Shown here one piece after another: positions 25,833-33,771 of a stretch of DNA of 33,869 nucleotides (its first letter is position 1; each line of letters begins with the position of its first letter). Source of the stretch: Bacilli bacterium (GTDB taxonomy: Bacteria; Bacillota_I; Bacilli_A; RFN20; CAG-826); NCBI GenBank assembly GCA_016302065.1, contig JAEDOI010000008.1, forward strand, positions 1-33,869, read 5' to 3'. Below the pieces are notes generated by a model, which saw only the letters and a list, made by a program, of their open reading frames with translations, made no database searches and was not told the DNA's origin. The translations under genes were made by a program, and so were the position numbers.

Positions 25833-27266
25833 TTATTCTATTTCTTTTGGTTCTTCTTTTTTCTTATCTCTTAAAATAAGGTTTAGAATTATTCCTAAAA
25901 ACATAGCTACAGCGATTTTTGTAATTTCGATAACTGGATTATCAGCTGAACCAAATTTTAAAGCTAATCCTCCAATTCCAACAACAAGAATTACAGAAGC
26001 AATAATAATATTTTTTGATTTACTAAAATCAATTTTTTCTTTAATTAAAATTTTAATTCCACTTGAAGCAATAAATCCATAAAGGATAAGGGAAATTCCT
26101 CCAGTTACACAAGAAGGTATTGTTTGAAGTAAAGCAGTAAATGGAGTAAAGAATCCAATAAATATTGTCAAAGCACTTGCTAATATAATTACATTAACAC
26201 TTGCAACTTTTGTCATACCAATTACTGCAACGTTTTCTCCATAAGTAGTATTAGCGGCTCCACATAATGCCCCGCTTACTGCAGTAGCAACTCCATCACC
26301 AAGTAAGGTTCTTGTCATACCAGGTTCATCATTTAATAAATCTTTATTAATAATATTTCCTAAATTTTTATGATCTCCGATATGTTCACAAATAGTAACA
26401 AATGCAACAGGAATAAATAGAAGTGCAACTTCACCAATTGTTGCCCAATCAAATGAACTTATTTCATTAAACTTTAAGAAAATAAATGATTCAGGATCGT
26501 TTGGAATAAAGATTTTATAGTTGAAGAAACTAGCAATTCCAATTTTATCTGCACTAAATATATTAATTAATGGTGTAAAATCAACTATTTTAAAATAGTC
26601 ATTATTAAATCCATAATAACCAATTGCGGTAAATAAAACAGCTGCGATATATCCACTTGCCATACCAATTACAAAAGGAACAAGAGCTACCATCTTTTTT
26701 CCATAATGAGAAGAAAGAGCAGTTGTTACAAGACCAATTAAACCACAAACTATTGCAATTAGGTTATATTCTTGTCCACTTCCACTAGCTGATGTAAGAT
26801 TTGAAACAGCACTTGAAGCAAGTCCTAAACCAATTACCATAATGATTGGTCCAATAACAATTGGAGGAAGTAATTTATTAAGCCAATTAGTTCCTACAAA
26901 TTTAATTATTAAAGCAACTAAACAATATACAATACCAACCATGACCATACCTAAAATTAAGGCTAGGTAGTTGTTTCCAGTTTGATTTCCTATTAATCCA
27001 ACGGCTAAAGCTGAACTCATTGGTGCTAAATAAGCAAATGAGCTAGAAAGAAATACTGGTGATTTTTTCTTTGTAAACAAAATATAGCATAATGTACCAA
27101 TACCAGCCGAAATTAATGTTGGTGCAACTGGAAGTCCGGTAAGGAATGGTACGGTAATACATGCTACCAACATTGCTAAAATATGTTGAATAGCAAATAA
27201 AATCCAATCTTTAATTCTTTTTGGATTTTCGTTAACGTCTAATACTAACTTAGATTCATTTTCCAT
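25833..27266 (-). CDS. uraA: Uracil permease, NCS2 family
   Basis: Membrane uptake of uracil, driven by protons in known relatives. It is 477 aa from the ATG at 27266, which follows AAAGGAGGG; upstream in-frame codons lie before that site. The NCS2 fold of about 14 spans is evident. Diagnostic segments are FVTICEHIGDHKNLG, the KDLL..PGMTRTLLGDGVAT region and GAANTTYGENVAVIGMTK, which match uracil (UraA/PyrP) more than xanthine transporters. It is transcribed against its neighbours and sits behind a long leader with a terminator right before the ribosome binding site, so it is regulated by attenuation. The tail is Lys/Glu-rich. Confidence 0.93.
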   Translation of the reverse strand: MENESKLVLDVNENPKRIKDWILFAIQHILAMLVACITVPFLTGLPVAPTLISAGIGTLCYILFTKKKSPVFLSSSFAYLAPMSSALAVGLIGNQTGNNYLALILGMVMVGIVYCLVALIIKFVGTNWLNKLLPPIVIGPIIMVIGLGLASSAVSNLTSASGSGQEYNLIAIVCGLIGLVTTALSSHYGKKMVALVPFVIGMASGYIAAVLFTAIGYYGFNNDYFKIVDFTPLINIFSADKIGIASFFNYKIFIPNDPESFIFLKFNEISSFDWATIGEVALLFIPVAFVTICEHIGDHKNLGNIINKDLLNDEPGMTRTLLGDGVATAVSGALCGAANTTYGENVAVIGMTKVASVNVIILASALTIFIGFFTPFTALLQTIPSCVTGGISLILYGFIASSGIKILIKEKIDFSKSKNIIIASVILVVGIGGLALKFGSADNPVIEITKIAVAMFLGIILNLILRDKKKEEPKEIE

Positions 27267-27293
27267 TTTTCTCTCCCTCCTTTGAAAATGATT

Positions 27294-27324
27294 AAAAAAA
27301 GAGTTGGCACTAATAGCCAACTCT
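27294..27324 (-). terminator. Leader terminator (attenuator) of uraA
   Basis: On the minus strand a perfect 9-bp stem AGAGTTGGC / GCCAACTCT with a 7-base loop TATTAGT is followed by an uninterrupted U run (27294-27299, with 27300 closing the stem). It lies between the leader and the uraA ribosome site, about 28 bases before the start codon. In the plus direction no T run follows, so it acts on the uraA transcript only. Confidence 0.88.
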
Positions 27325-27435
27325 AGATTTTAAATTTAATGATGATAATAATGATAAATTTAAGGTTTTAAAGGAAATAATACCCCTAGATAAATCTTTA
27401 ATTAGGATATACTTTGTTTCTTTTCTTAGATTCAT
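27310..27435 (-). CDS. Putative leader peptide of uraA attenuator
   Basis: A 41-codon ORF begins with MNLRKETKYI and ends SLNLKSRVGY. Its ATG follows AAGGT with an 8-base gap. Its TAG stop lies in the loop of the terminator (27310-27312), so a ribosome finishing it would cover the 5' arm and block the hairpin. Codons ~25-35 are almost all UUA, UCA or AAU, making the RNA U-rich just ahead of the terminator. This is the layout of the E. coli pyrBI leader, which senses UTP by coupling polymerase pausing to translation. Translation is not proven; such an ORF could also arise by chance in AT-rich DNA. Confidence 0.5.
   Translation of the reverse strand: MNLRKETKYILIKDLSRGIISFKTLNLSLLSSLNLKSRVGY
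27330..27363 (-). repeat. Inverted repeat in uraA leader, possible pause hairpin
   Basis: TTAAATTTA (27330-27338) pairs with TAAATTTAA (27355-27363) around a 16-base loop made of ATGAT/GATAATA units. It lies directly upstream of the terminator and does not overlap its 5' arm, so it is not a classical antiterminator. A transcriptional pause site is possible. Confidence 0.4.
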
Positions 27436-27533
27436 TTTTATTACCTTGAAAATAATATCAATAAAAGAAAATTAAATAAAGTTAAAATTGAATTAAGATT
27501 TAAATATTTTATTCTTTAATTTCTATAATTTTA

Positions 27534-27539
27534 TAAAAT
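27534..27539 (+). promoter_or_regulatory. -10 box placed for leaderless start of the VanZ-like gene
   Basis: TAAAAT is followed by AATCTT and then the ATG at 27546, the same spacing as before the 4524 gene. There is no Shine-Dalgarno. A TATAAT at 27524-27529 is an alternative that would give a leader of about 10 bases. Confidence 0.5.
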
Positions 27540-27545
27540 AATCTT

Positions 27546-28130
27546 ATGATTAATAAATTAATTAAAGACAATAGGATAAATATTATTTTATTAGTGATAA
27601 ATACAATATTACTTCTTTATATAATTTATTTTATTGTTATATGCCATGTTGGGGTAGTAAATTATGCAAGTTATGCTTATTACACAGCATTTAATATATT
27701 TAATAAAGTAACTTCATTTTATGTTTATTATCAAGAATCAATATTAAAGAAAATTATCTTTTCAATTTTAAATATATTAATAGTAATGCCTCTTTCTTTC
27801 CTTGTATTAGCATGCTTTGATAAATATAAATCTAAAATAAAATATATAATCACTCTATTAATTGTTAATATACTTTTCTTAATATTAGAATTAATACAAT
27901 ATTTTTGTCATATTGGTGTATTTGAACTTATTGATTCATTGATGTATCTGATTGGATCAGTTATAGCTATTCTTATTTATATTAATTTAAGAAATAAAAT
28001 TAATGAATTAAATATTAATAAAGTATTATTTGTTACTATGTTTATATTGTTTATATTATCAGTATTAAGTATATATCCAACGATTAGACAAGCTGAAGCA
28101 ATTAAATATCAATATAATTTACTTAAATAA
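27546..28130 (+). CDS. VanZ-like membrane protein
   Basis: 194 aa with about five membrane spans. The central part resembles VanZ: ILNILIVMPLSFLVLACF, then LLIVNILFLILELIQYF with the conserved E-x-x-Q, and FELIDSLMYLIGSVIAIL in the place of the usual D-x-x-N-x-x-G. VanZ relatives are linked to teicoplanin resistance and other envelope functions, but their biochemistry is unsettled. It stands alone between the divergent uraA and the Fic-like gene. Confidence 0.7.
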   Translation: MINKLIKDNRINIILLVINTILLLYIIYFIVICHVGVVNYASYAYYTAFNIFNKVTSFYVYYQESILKKIIFSILNILIVMPLSFLVLACFDKYKSKIKYIITLLIVNILFLILELIQYFCHIGVFELIDSLMYLIGSVIAILIYINLRNKINELNINKVLFVTMFILFILSVLSIYPTIRQAEAIKYQYNLLK

Positions 28131-28159
28131 TTAGTTTAACTAGTAGATTTTTAGTACTT

Positions 28160-28181
28160 TTTCTTTTTTATAAAAAAGAAA
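28160..28181 (+). terminator. AT-only inverted repeat, possible terminator of the VanZ-like gene
   Basis: TTTCTTTTTTA directly followed by its complement TAAAAAAGAAA forms a perfect 11-bp palindrome 30 bases after the stop codon. It is not followed by a T run, so the terminator call is weak; it immediately precedes the next promoter and could also be an operator. Confidence 0.4.
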
Positions 28182-28186
28182 TGTTT

Positions 28187-28192
28187 TATAAT
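28187..28192 (+). promoter_or_regulatory. Promoter -10 box of the Fic-like gene
   Basis: TATAAT lies 18 bases before the ATG at 28211, with AGGAG (28200-28204) between. No good -35 is visible. Confidence 0.5.
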
Positions 28193-28210
28193 TATTTTTA
28201 GGAGAAAAAT

Positions 28211-29614
28211 ATGGTAAATAACGAGTTAATTTTAAAATTTAGTAATGAAAAATATTACACAAAACAAGAAGTTCAAAGGGAAATGAGAATTCCAAGTGTT
28301 GATAAGATTTGGGAAGATATTTTATCTTATAGATCTAATTTTATTAAACCTTTGACTCTTAAACATATCACTGGAGCAAGACTTAATGTATGTTTGACTC
28401 CTGCAATTAATAAAAAAGTAAATGATTTTGAAAGAAAACTAAATAATTTAATGCTTCAATATACTAAATTAAAAATTCTTAATATGAATACTTATTTTGA
28501 ATATAATCAACAAAAGATTATTTTAAATGAATTAAGCAAATATTACCATATTACAAGTGATGATAACATAATCTCATCTTTAGTTAAAAAAGAACTTAGT
28601 TTAATACCACCAGAATATTATATTATTGCCAATTATTTAAAATGTTTAAATAGTATTAAAGATAAAACAAATGAAGTAATTAGCGACTTAGTTTTGGGTG
28701 AATTTTATTCTAATTTAATGGGTACTGAGGAATTGAGTGAATTTTATAGAACTAAAGAAGTAGTAAATGAGTATAATAAAGTTTTAATTGATAAGGTATA
28801 TATTGGTATTCCTCCTAGATTAATTGGGGAATCGATGGATTATTTGTTTGAGTTTATTCAAAATAGTGATGCTTCATTATTTGTTAAAGCAGCATCTACT
28901 TTATATTATATTTATTATATTCACCCATTTGAGTTTTACAGTGAAGAAATTTCTATTCTTTTATTTAAGAAAGTATTTTCTTATTTTGGAATAGATGAAC
29001 TAGCTACATATATTAATTTTGAAAAGATTTTAAATATTAAAGAAAAGTTAGAATTTAGTTTATCTACTAGTCAAAAAAATTTAGATTTGACATATTTTAT
29101 TGAATTTTTATTAAATAATTTAACCCCTATTTTAGATGAAACATTAGATAATTTAGTAGCATCAAAAAGTAAAGAAATTATTAATGAATTTTATCAAGTC
29201 GAAAAAGAAGAAAAAGTAGTTGAATCTAAAAAAGAGCCAGTAATTGAGGATGTTTTTAAAAATATTGAGCCTTATGAAGAGGAAATTATTAAAAGTGATT
29301 CAACTCAAAATCTCCCTCAATATAATTCAGAAATAGCTATTAAAAATATTCCTAGTGGATTAAAGGAAGAAGATGCTAAAAGACTTGAGCAACATCTTTT
29401 AGAAATGAACCCTTCTTTAAGTAGATCCCAAGCTTTCTTTTATGCTCGTCATTGTACTTTAGGAATGTCTTATACAATTTCTCAATTTAAAAAAGAAGTA
29501 GGATGTGCCTATGAAACTGCAAGAACGAGTATGGACAATTTAGTTAATTTGGGTTATTATCGTAAAGAGATGTTGCGTAATAAATTTATATATACGCCAG
29601 TAAAGAAATATTAA
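28211..29614 (+). CDS. Fic-like protein with degenerate active site and C-terminal winged helix
   Basis: 467 aa. Residues ~200-300 resemble the Fic core: a helix followed by YYIYYIHPFEF at about 237, where active Fic enzymes have HPFxxGNGR. Here the loop reads HPFEFYSEEI, so the Gly/Asn/Arg residues needed for AMP transfer are missing. A charged linker (~335-385) leads to a C-terminal winged helix (SQFKKEVGCAYETARTSMDNLVNLGYY). It is therefore probably a regulator or scaffold and not an AMPylase. A weaker alternative is an unrelated fold that mimics the HPF motif. It precedes the small membrane gene by 12 bases. Confidence 0.6.
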   Translation: MVNNELILKFSNEKYYTKQEVQREMRIPSVDKIWEDILSYRSNFIKPLTLKHITGARLNVCLTPAINKKVNDFERKLNNLMLQYTKLKILNMNTYFEYNQQKIILNELSKYYHITSDDNIISSLVKKELSLIPPEYYIIANYLKCLNSIKDKTNEVISDLVLGEFYSNLMGTEELSEFYRTKEVVNEYNKVLIDKVYIGIPPRLIGESMDYLFEFIQNSDASLFVKAASTLYYIYYIHPFEFYSEEISILLFKKVFSYFGIDELATYINFEKILNIKEKLEFSLSTSQKNLDLTYFIEFLLNNLTPILDETLDNLVASKSKEIINEFYQVEKEEKVVESKKEPVIEDVFKNIEPYEEEIIKSDSTQNLPQYNSEIAIKNIPSGLKEEDAKRLEQHLLEMNPSLSRSQAFFYARHCTLGMSYTISQFKKEVGCAYETARTSMDNLVNLGYYRKEMLRNKFIYTPVKKY

Positions 29615-29626
29615 GGAGGTGTAAGT

Positions 29627-29878
29627 ATGATTATTTTAGCTTCAAGCAATGTACCAAGTTGGGCAGTTTTATTAATTGTTATAGGAATTTTTGTTGTAAT
29701 TGGTGGAGTAGCCTTCTTAATTTATTTCCTTTTAAAGAGAAAAGCTCCTAAAGAAGAAAAACCAGATGAAAAGAAAGCAGCTGAAGAGACATTAAGAATG
29801 TATCTTGAAGATGTTGATGATGAACAAGTTCAAAAAGAATTTAGTGAATACGAAGAGAATAATAAAAAGAAAGATTAA
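29627..29878 (+). CDS. Small single-pass membrane protein, unknown function
   Basis: 83 aa. Residues ~10-37 are one hydrophobic span (WAVLLIVIGIFVVIGGVAFL) and the remainder is a charged cytoplasmic tail rich in Lys and Glu. It has a strong AAGGAGGTG site and follows the Fic-like gene closely, so the two are probably co-transcribed. Its 3' end overlaps the presumed start of hemW. Function not recognised. Confidence 0.78.
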   Translation: MIILASSNVPSWAVLLIVIGIFVVIGGVAFLIYFLLKRKAPKEEKPDEKKAAEETLRMYLEDVDDEQVQKEFSEYEENNKKKD

Positions 29879-30956
29879 TAGTCTTTATATTCATATACCA
29901 TTTTGCAATAAAATTTGTTCTTATTGTTCTTTTTCAAAAATGTTGTATTTTCCTAAAATAGCTAGGAAATACATATGTAATTTAATAGTAGATTTAAAGA
30001 AAGTTAAACAAAATTTTAATAAGTTTAAAACAATTTATATAGGTGGAGGAACACCTTCTTCTTTAAGCATTTCACTTCTTGAAAACTTATTGAAATACGC
30101 ATCTATTCTTCTTTTAAAAAATGGAGAATTTACTTTTGAAGCAAATTTAGATTCTTTAACTGAAGAAAAATTAAAAATCTTAAAGAAATATGGTGTTAAT
30201 CGTCTGTCAATCGGAATTGAAACTAGTTCAAATAAATATCTTTCACTTATGAATCGAGAATATAATTTTGACATTAATAAAAAGATGGAATTAGTAAAAA
30301 AATATTTTACAAATTTCAATTTAGATTTAATTTATGGATTACCAAATGAAACATTGCTTGAAGTAAAAAAAGACTTAGAATTTATTTTAAATTTTAAACC
30401 AAAACATATTTCTATTTATGCTTTAGAAGTGAATCCAAATTCAAAATTTTATATTGATGGAATTAAAGAAGAAAAGGACGAAATTTTAAGAAAACAATAT
30501 GATTTCGTGGTTAATTTTTTGAAAAAGAATGGATATAATCGTTATGAAGTTAGCAACTTTGCTTTAAAAGGATATAAATCAAGGCATAATATTAATTATC
30601 GGAAAGATAATGAATATGTAGCTATTGGAACTTCTAGTAGTGGATTTATAGATAATATTAGATATGTTAATAGTTCTTCTATTAGCAATTATATAAAAGG
30701 AAAAAGAAATAAAGAAACTGAAATAATCACTAAAACAAGTGACAAAACATACTATATTTTAACAAATTTAAGATTGGAAGAAGGTTTTAAACTTTGTGAT
30801 TATAAGAGAAAGTTTAATGAAGATTTTTATTTAAAAAAGAAAGAAGTTATTGATGATTTTATTAAACATAATGTATTAATAATGGATAAAGATAGAATAA
30901 GAGTAGCAGCTGATTATATTTATGTATTAGATTCGATTGTTATTAAGTTAATTTAA
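29844..30956 (+). CDS. hemW: Radical SAM heme chaperone HemW-like protein (start uncertain)
   Basis: Member of the HemN/HemW radical SAM family; HemW relatives insert heme into proteins. The 4Fe-4S site C-x3-C-x2-C is CNKICSYC, followed by YIGGGTPSSL, NRLSIGIET, LDLIYGLPNE and a C-terminal HemN domain. It lacks the extra N-terminal residues of true coproporphyrinogen oxidase. The usual start lies one to four residues before SLYIHIPFC, but no ATG, GTG or TTG is there. The nearest are GTG 29844 (given here), ATGs from 29805 inside the upstream gene, or a rare ATT at 29874. No heme genes are in the window. Confidence 0.85.
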   Translation: MNTKRIIKRKINSLYIHIPFCNKICSYCSFSKMLYFPKIARKYICNLIVDLKKVKQNFNKFKTIYIGGGTPSSLSISLLENLLKYASILLLKNGEFTFEANLDSLTEEKLKILKKYGVNRLSIGIETSSNKYLSLMNREYNFDINKKMELVKKYFTNFNLDLIYGLPNETLLEVKKDLEFILNFKPKHISIYALEVNPNSKFYIDGIKEEKDEILRKQYDFVVNFLKKNGYNRYEVSNFALKGYKSRHNINYRKDNEYVAIGTSSSGFIDNIRYVNSSSISNYIKGKRNKETEIITKTSDKTYYILTNLRLEEGFKLCDYKRKFNEDFYLKKKEVIDDFIKHNVLIMDKDRIRVAADYIYVLDSIVIKLI

Positions 30957-30966
30957 GGAAGGTATT

Positions 30967-31965
30967 ATGGCTTTAATTGAAGTTAAAAATTTAAAAAAAG
31001 AATTTAAAAAACCAGTAAGAAAAGAGGGAGTTATTGGCTATATAAAATCATTATTTAGCAGAAAATATACTTCACTTTATGCAGTAAATGATGTAAGTTT
31101 TTCTATTGATCAAGGAGAAATTGTTGGTTATATTGGGGCAAATGGAGCTGGAAAATCTACTACTGTAAAAATGATGTGTGGAATATTACATCCAACAAGT
31201 GGAAGTGTAACTATTGATAATAAAGATATTTTAAAATATAGAAAACAAATTAATAAGGAAATAGGGGTAGTTTTTGGTCAAAAAACTCAACTTTGGTGGG
31301 ACATTCCTTTAATTGAAACGTTTAAAATTTTAAAAAGTATTTATGAAATTAGCGATGAAGATTATAACGAAAGATTTAAATTTCTTTGTGATTTATTAGA
31401 TTTAAATGACTTTTTAGATCAAAATGTTAGAAGTTTATCTTTAGGGCAAAGAATGAGAGCTGATTTTGCGGCAAGTTTAATTCATAATCCTAAAATTCTA
31501 TACCTTGATGAACCAACTATTGGTCTTGATGTTTTAGTTAAAGATAAAATTAGAAAAGCTATTAAAATACTGAATAAAAAATATAAAACTACTATTATTT
31601 TAACAACTCATGATATGAAGGATATTGAGGAATTATGTTCAAGAATTATTATTATTGATAAAGGAAAAATTCTCTACGATGGAAATTTAGAAAATATTAA
31701 ATATAAATTTGGAAATATAAAAACAATTATCTTTAAAAATAATGCTAAATTTAATAAAGATGAATTAATTAAGGAATTTAAAAAGATTTCTATAAAAGAA
31801 AATGATTCTAATGACGTTTTAATTTCTTTTTCTCTTAATGAAGTTAATTTAGATAATTTATTATTATCCTTAATAAATAAATATAAAGTAGAAGATTTTA
31901 AAATTAACGATATTAGTATTGAAGATATTACTAAGGAGCTTTATGAAAATAGTAAGGAAAATTAA
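30967..31965 (+). CDS. ABC-2 exporter ATPase
   Basis: 332 aa. Walker A is GANGAGKST (57-65), a Q-loop lies in VFGQKTQLWWD, the signature is LSLGQRMR, Walker B is ILYLDEPT with Asp181, and the switch His is in TTHDMKD. A ~100-aa C-terminal extension follows. The QKTQLWWDIP segment and the two permeases next to it are typical of the COG4586/4587/3694 exporter group, whose substrate is unknown. Its start follows AAGGAAGG. Its end overlaps the first permease by 23 bases. Confidence 0.92.
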   Translation: MALIEVKNLKKEFKKPVRKEGVIGYIKSLFSRKYTSLYAVNDVSFSIDQGEIVGYIGANGAGKSTTVKMMCGILHPTSGSVTIDNKDILKYRKQINKEIGVVFGQKTQLWWDIPLIETFKILKSIYEISDEDYNERFKFLCDLLDLNDFLDQNVRSLSLGQRMRADFAASLIHNPKILYLDEPTIGLDVLVKDKIRKAIKILNKKYKTTIILTTHDMKDIEELCSRIIIIDKGKILYDGNLENIKYKFGNIKTIIFKNNAKFNKDELIKEFKKISIKENDSNDVLISFSLNEVNLDNLLLSLINKYKVEDFKINDISIEDITKELYENSKEN

Positions 31966-32782
31966 TAAATATATTCCATTTTTTAAGGCTGGAACTAAGC
32001 AATTTTTAGTATATAAAGCCCAATCTTTTATGTGGTTAATTATATGTTTTGTAGATATTGCTTTTATATTTTTTCTTTATGAAGCTATATATAAAAGTAA
32101 TGTAGATGGAATAAATGCTGTTATTAATGGATTTAAATTTAAAGAAATAGTACTTTATGCCATCACTTCTTTTTGTTTTTCATTTTCTCTTCATGATGAA
32201 ACAAGTTTTAACATTCTTAGCGATGTTAAAGAAGGAACAATATCTTCCTCTTTAACTAAACCAGTTTCATATCGATTAAGACATTTCTTTCAAGCTAGTG
32301 GAAATAACTTATTTCAATTTGTTTTTATAGGTTTTCCCTTATTAATTATTATTTATCTTATTTATTATTTATGTGGCTTTATTCCATTTAATATAAATAC
32401 TTTTTTTATTAATTTATTATATTTTATTATCTTTTATTTAATTTCAATGGTTCTTAATAATTCGATGAATTATTTATTAGGCTTATTAAGTTTTTATTCT
32501 CAACATATGTTTGGCCTTCAATTAGTAATGGAAGCTTTACAAATGTTTTTTAGTGGACAATCGGTTCCATTTGCTTTTATGGGACTATTTGGAACTATTC
32601 TACACTTTAATCCATTTGCATTTTTGAATTCTACCCCAATTTTGGTTTTAATGGATAAAGTTGCTCCATTATATTCCTTATTATTAATAGGAGTAGGTAT
32701 CGTTTGGATTGTTATATTTGAATTAATTAACAAATTAATTTTTTCTTCTTGTATGAAAAAATTAGTTATCCAAGGAGGTTAA
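31943..32782 (+). CDS. ABC-2 exporter permease (first)
   Basis: 279 aa from the ATG at 31943, chosen for AAGGAG (31933-31938); a TTG eight codons earlier precedes that site. It has about six spans, with long hydrophobic runs such as FMWLIICFVDIAFIFFL. It fits the COG4587-type permease (DUF990 family) that pairs with a COG3694 permease. It is translationally coupled to the ATPase upstream. Confidence 0.88.
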   Translation: MKIVRKINKYIPFFKAGTKQFLVYKAQSFMWLIICFVDIAFIFFLYEAIYKSNVDGINAVINGFKFKEIVLYAITSFCFSFSLHDETSFNILSDVKEGTISSSLTKPVSYRLRHFFQASGNNLFQFVFIGFPLLIIIYLIYYLCGFIPFNINTFFINLLYFIIFYLISMVLNNSMNYLLGLLSFYSQHMFGLQLVMEALQMFFSGQSVPFAFMGLFGTILHFNPFAFLNSTPILVLMDKVAPLYSLLLIGVGIVWIVIFELINKLIFSSCMKKLVIQGG

Positions 32783-32783
32783 C

Positions 32784-33581
32784 ATGAATTATTTAAAATT
32801 ATATAAAGAATATATAAAAAGAAGTTTATATTCTAAATTAGTATATAAAGTTAATTCATTAATCGGGATATTTGGCTTTCTTATTGGGCAAGTATTTTCT
32901 ATTCTTGGAATATATTTTATTGTAAAAGCTAATGGAAAGTTGATGGATTGGGATGTTTATCAAATATTGTTCCTATATGGTGCTACAAATATTTCAATAG
33001 GAATTGACCATCTTTTTTCTGATCGTCTTTGGACAGTTAGCTATTGGGAAGTTAAGGATGGAAAATTAGATACCTTATTTCTTCGTCCATTACCTTTATT
33101 ATTTCAAGTTTTAGCAAGTGAATTTCAAACCGAAGCTTTAGGAGAGATGATAGTAGGTATAGGTTTAATGATTTTTTCTTCATTTTTTATTAATTTACAT
33201 GTAACATTTGGAAATATTTTATTTTTAATTGTTGGTTTAATTTGTGGAGCATTAATCATTACTTCTTTAAAAATAATAGTTGCTTCATTTGCCTTTGTTT
33301 TTAAAAGAAGCGGACCTTTGCTTCAAATTGTTTATAACTTTCTTAATTACAGTAAATATCCTATGAAGATATTTCCTTATTTTATAAGAATTATATTTTG
33401 TTTTGTTATACCTTTAGGGATAGCGATATATTTTCCTGTTGGAATGTTGTTAAACATCGAAACTTTATATAATCCATATTATTTATGTTTAATAGCCTTA
33501 GGATTTACCATTATTCTTATAACTTTATCAATTCTTATTTGGTCAAAGTTTGTAAAGAAATATGAATCAACTGGAAGTTAA
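32784..33581 (+). CDS. ABC-2 exporter permease (second)
   Basis: 265 aa and six spans. The loop LDTLFLRPLPLLFQVLASEF between spans 2 and 3 is typical of ABC-2 permeases (an L-x-x-x-L-x-x-P-x-x motif). It starts one base after the previous stop with AAGGAGGT. With the two preceding genes it forms a complete heteromeric exporter. Substrate not known. Confidence 0.88.
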   Translation: MNYLKLYKEYIKRSLYSKLVYKVNSLIGIFGFLIGQVFSILGIYFIVKANGKLMDWDVYQILFLYGATNISIGIDHLFSDRLWTVSYWEVKDGKLDTLFLRPLPLLFQVLASEFQTEALGEMIVGIGLMIFSSFFINLHVTFGNILFLIVGLICGALIITSLKIIVASFAFVFKRSGPLLQIVYNFLNYSKYPMKIFPYFIRIIFCFVIPLGIAIYFPVGMLLNIETLYNPYYLCLIALGFTIILITLSILIWSKFVKKYESTGS

Positions 33582-33607
33582 TAAATATAGAGTTATATAA
33601 AAATTAA

Positions 33608-33646
33608 AATATTAAATTAATATTAAGAATACATAAATTTAATATT
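33608..33646 (+). repeat. AT-only inverted repeat after the ABC exporter operon
   Basis: AATATTAAATT (33608-33618) pairs with AATTTAATATT (33636-33646) around 17 bases. It may terminate the exporter transcript, but there is no clear U tract, so the role is uncertain. Confidence 0.35.
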
Positions 33647-33736
33647 GATATTTATTTATATAGATTATATACTTAATAAGCGTTTCAAGTTTAAGCATTA
33701 AAATTTAAAAACTTTAAAAAAAGTTTAAAAAAGTGC

Positions 33737-33766
33737 TTGACTTGATATATCGCTAAGTGTTAATTT
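33737..33766 (+). promoter_or_regulatory. rRNA operon promoter
   Basis: A consensus-like -35 TTGACT (33737-33742) is followed 17-18 bases later by TTAATT/TAATTT as a weak -10. This is the only place in the window with a strong -35. A start near 33772 would give the leader described next. Confidence 0.65.
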
Positions 33767-33771
33767 ATTAA

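Noticed and set aside
25813..26082. Plus-strand 89-aa ORF opposite uraA
   Set aside because: It is the complement of the conserved permease C-terminus and has no independent support.
27360..27410. Purine or preQ1 riboswitch in the uraA leader
   Set aside because: Strings such as TATATCCTAAT and CTAGGGGTATT slightly recall riboswitch pieces, but the conserved cores and paired stems are missing.
33600..33736. tRNA genes or 16S rRNA start near the window end
   Set aside because: No cloverleaf or GAGTTTGATC-type 16S start is present; only the promoter and leader are within the window.
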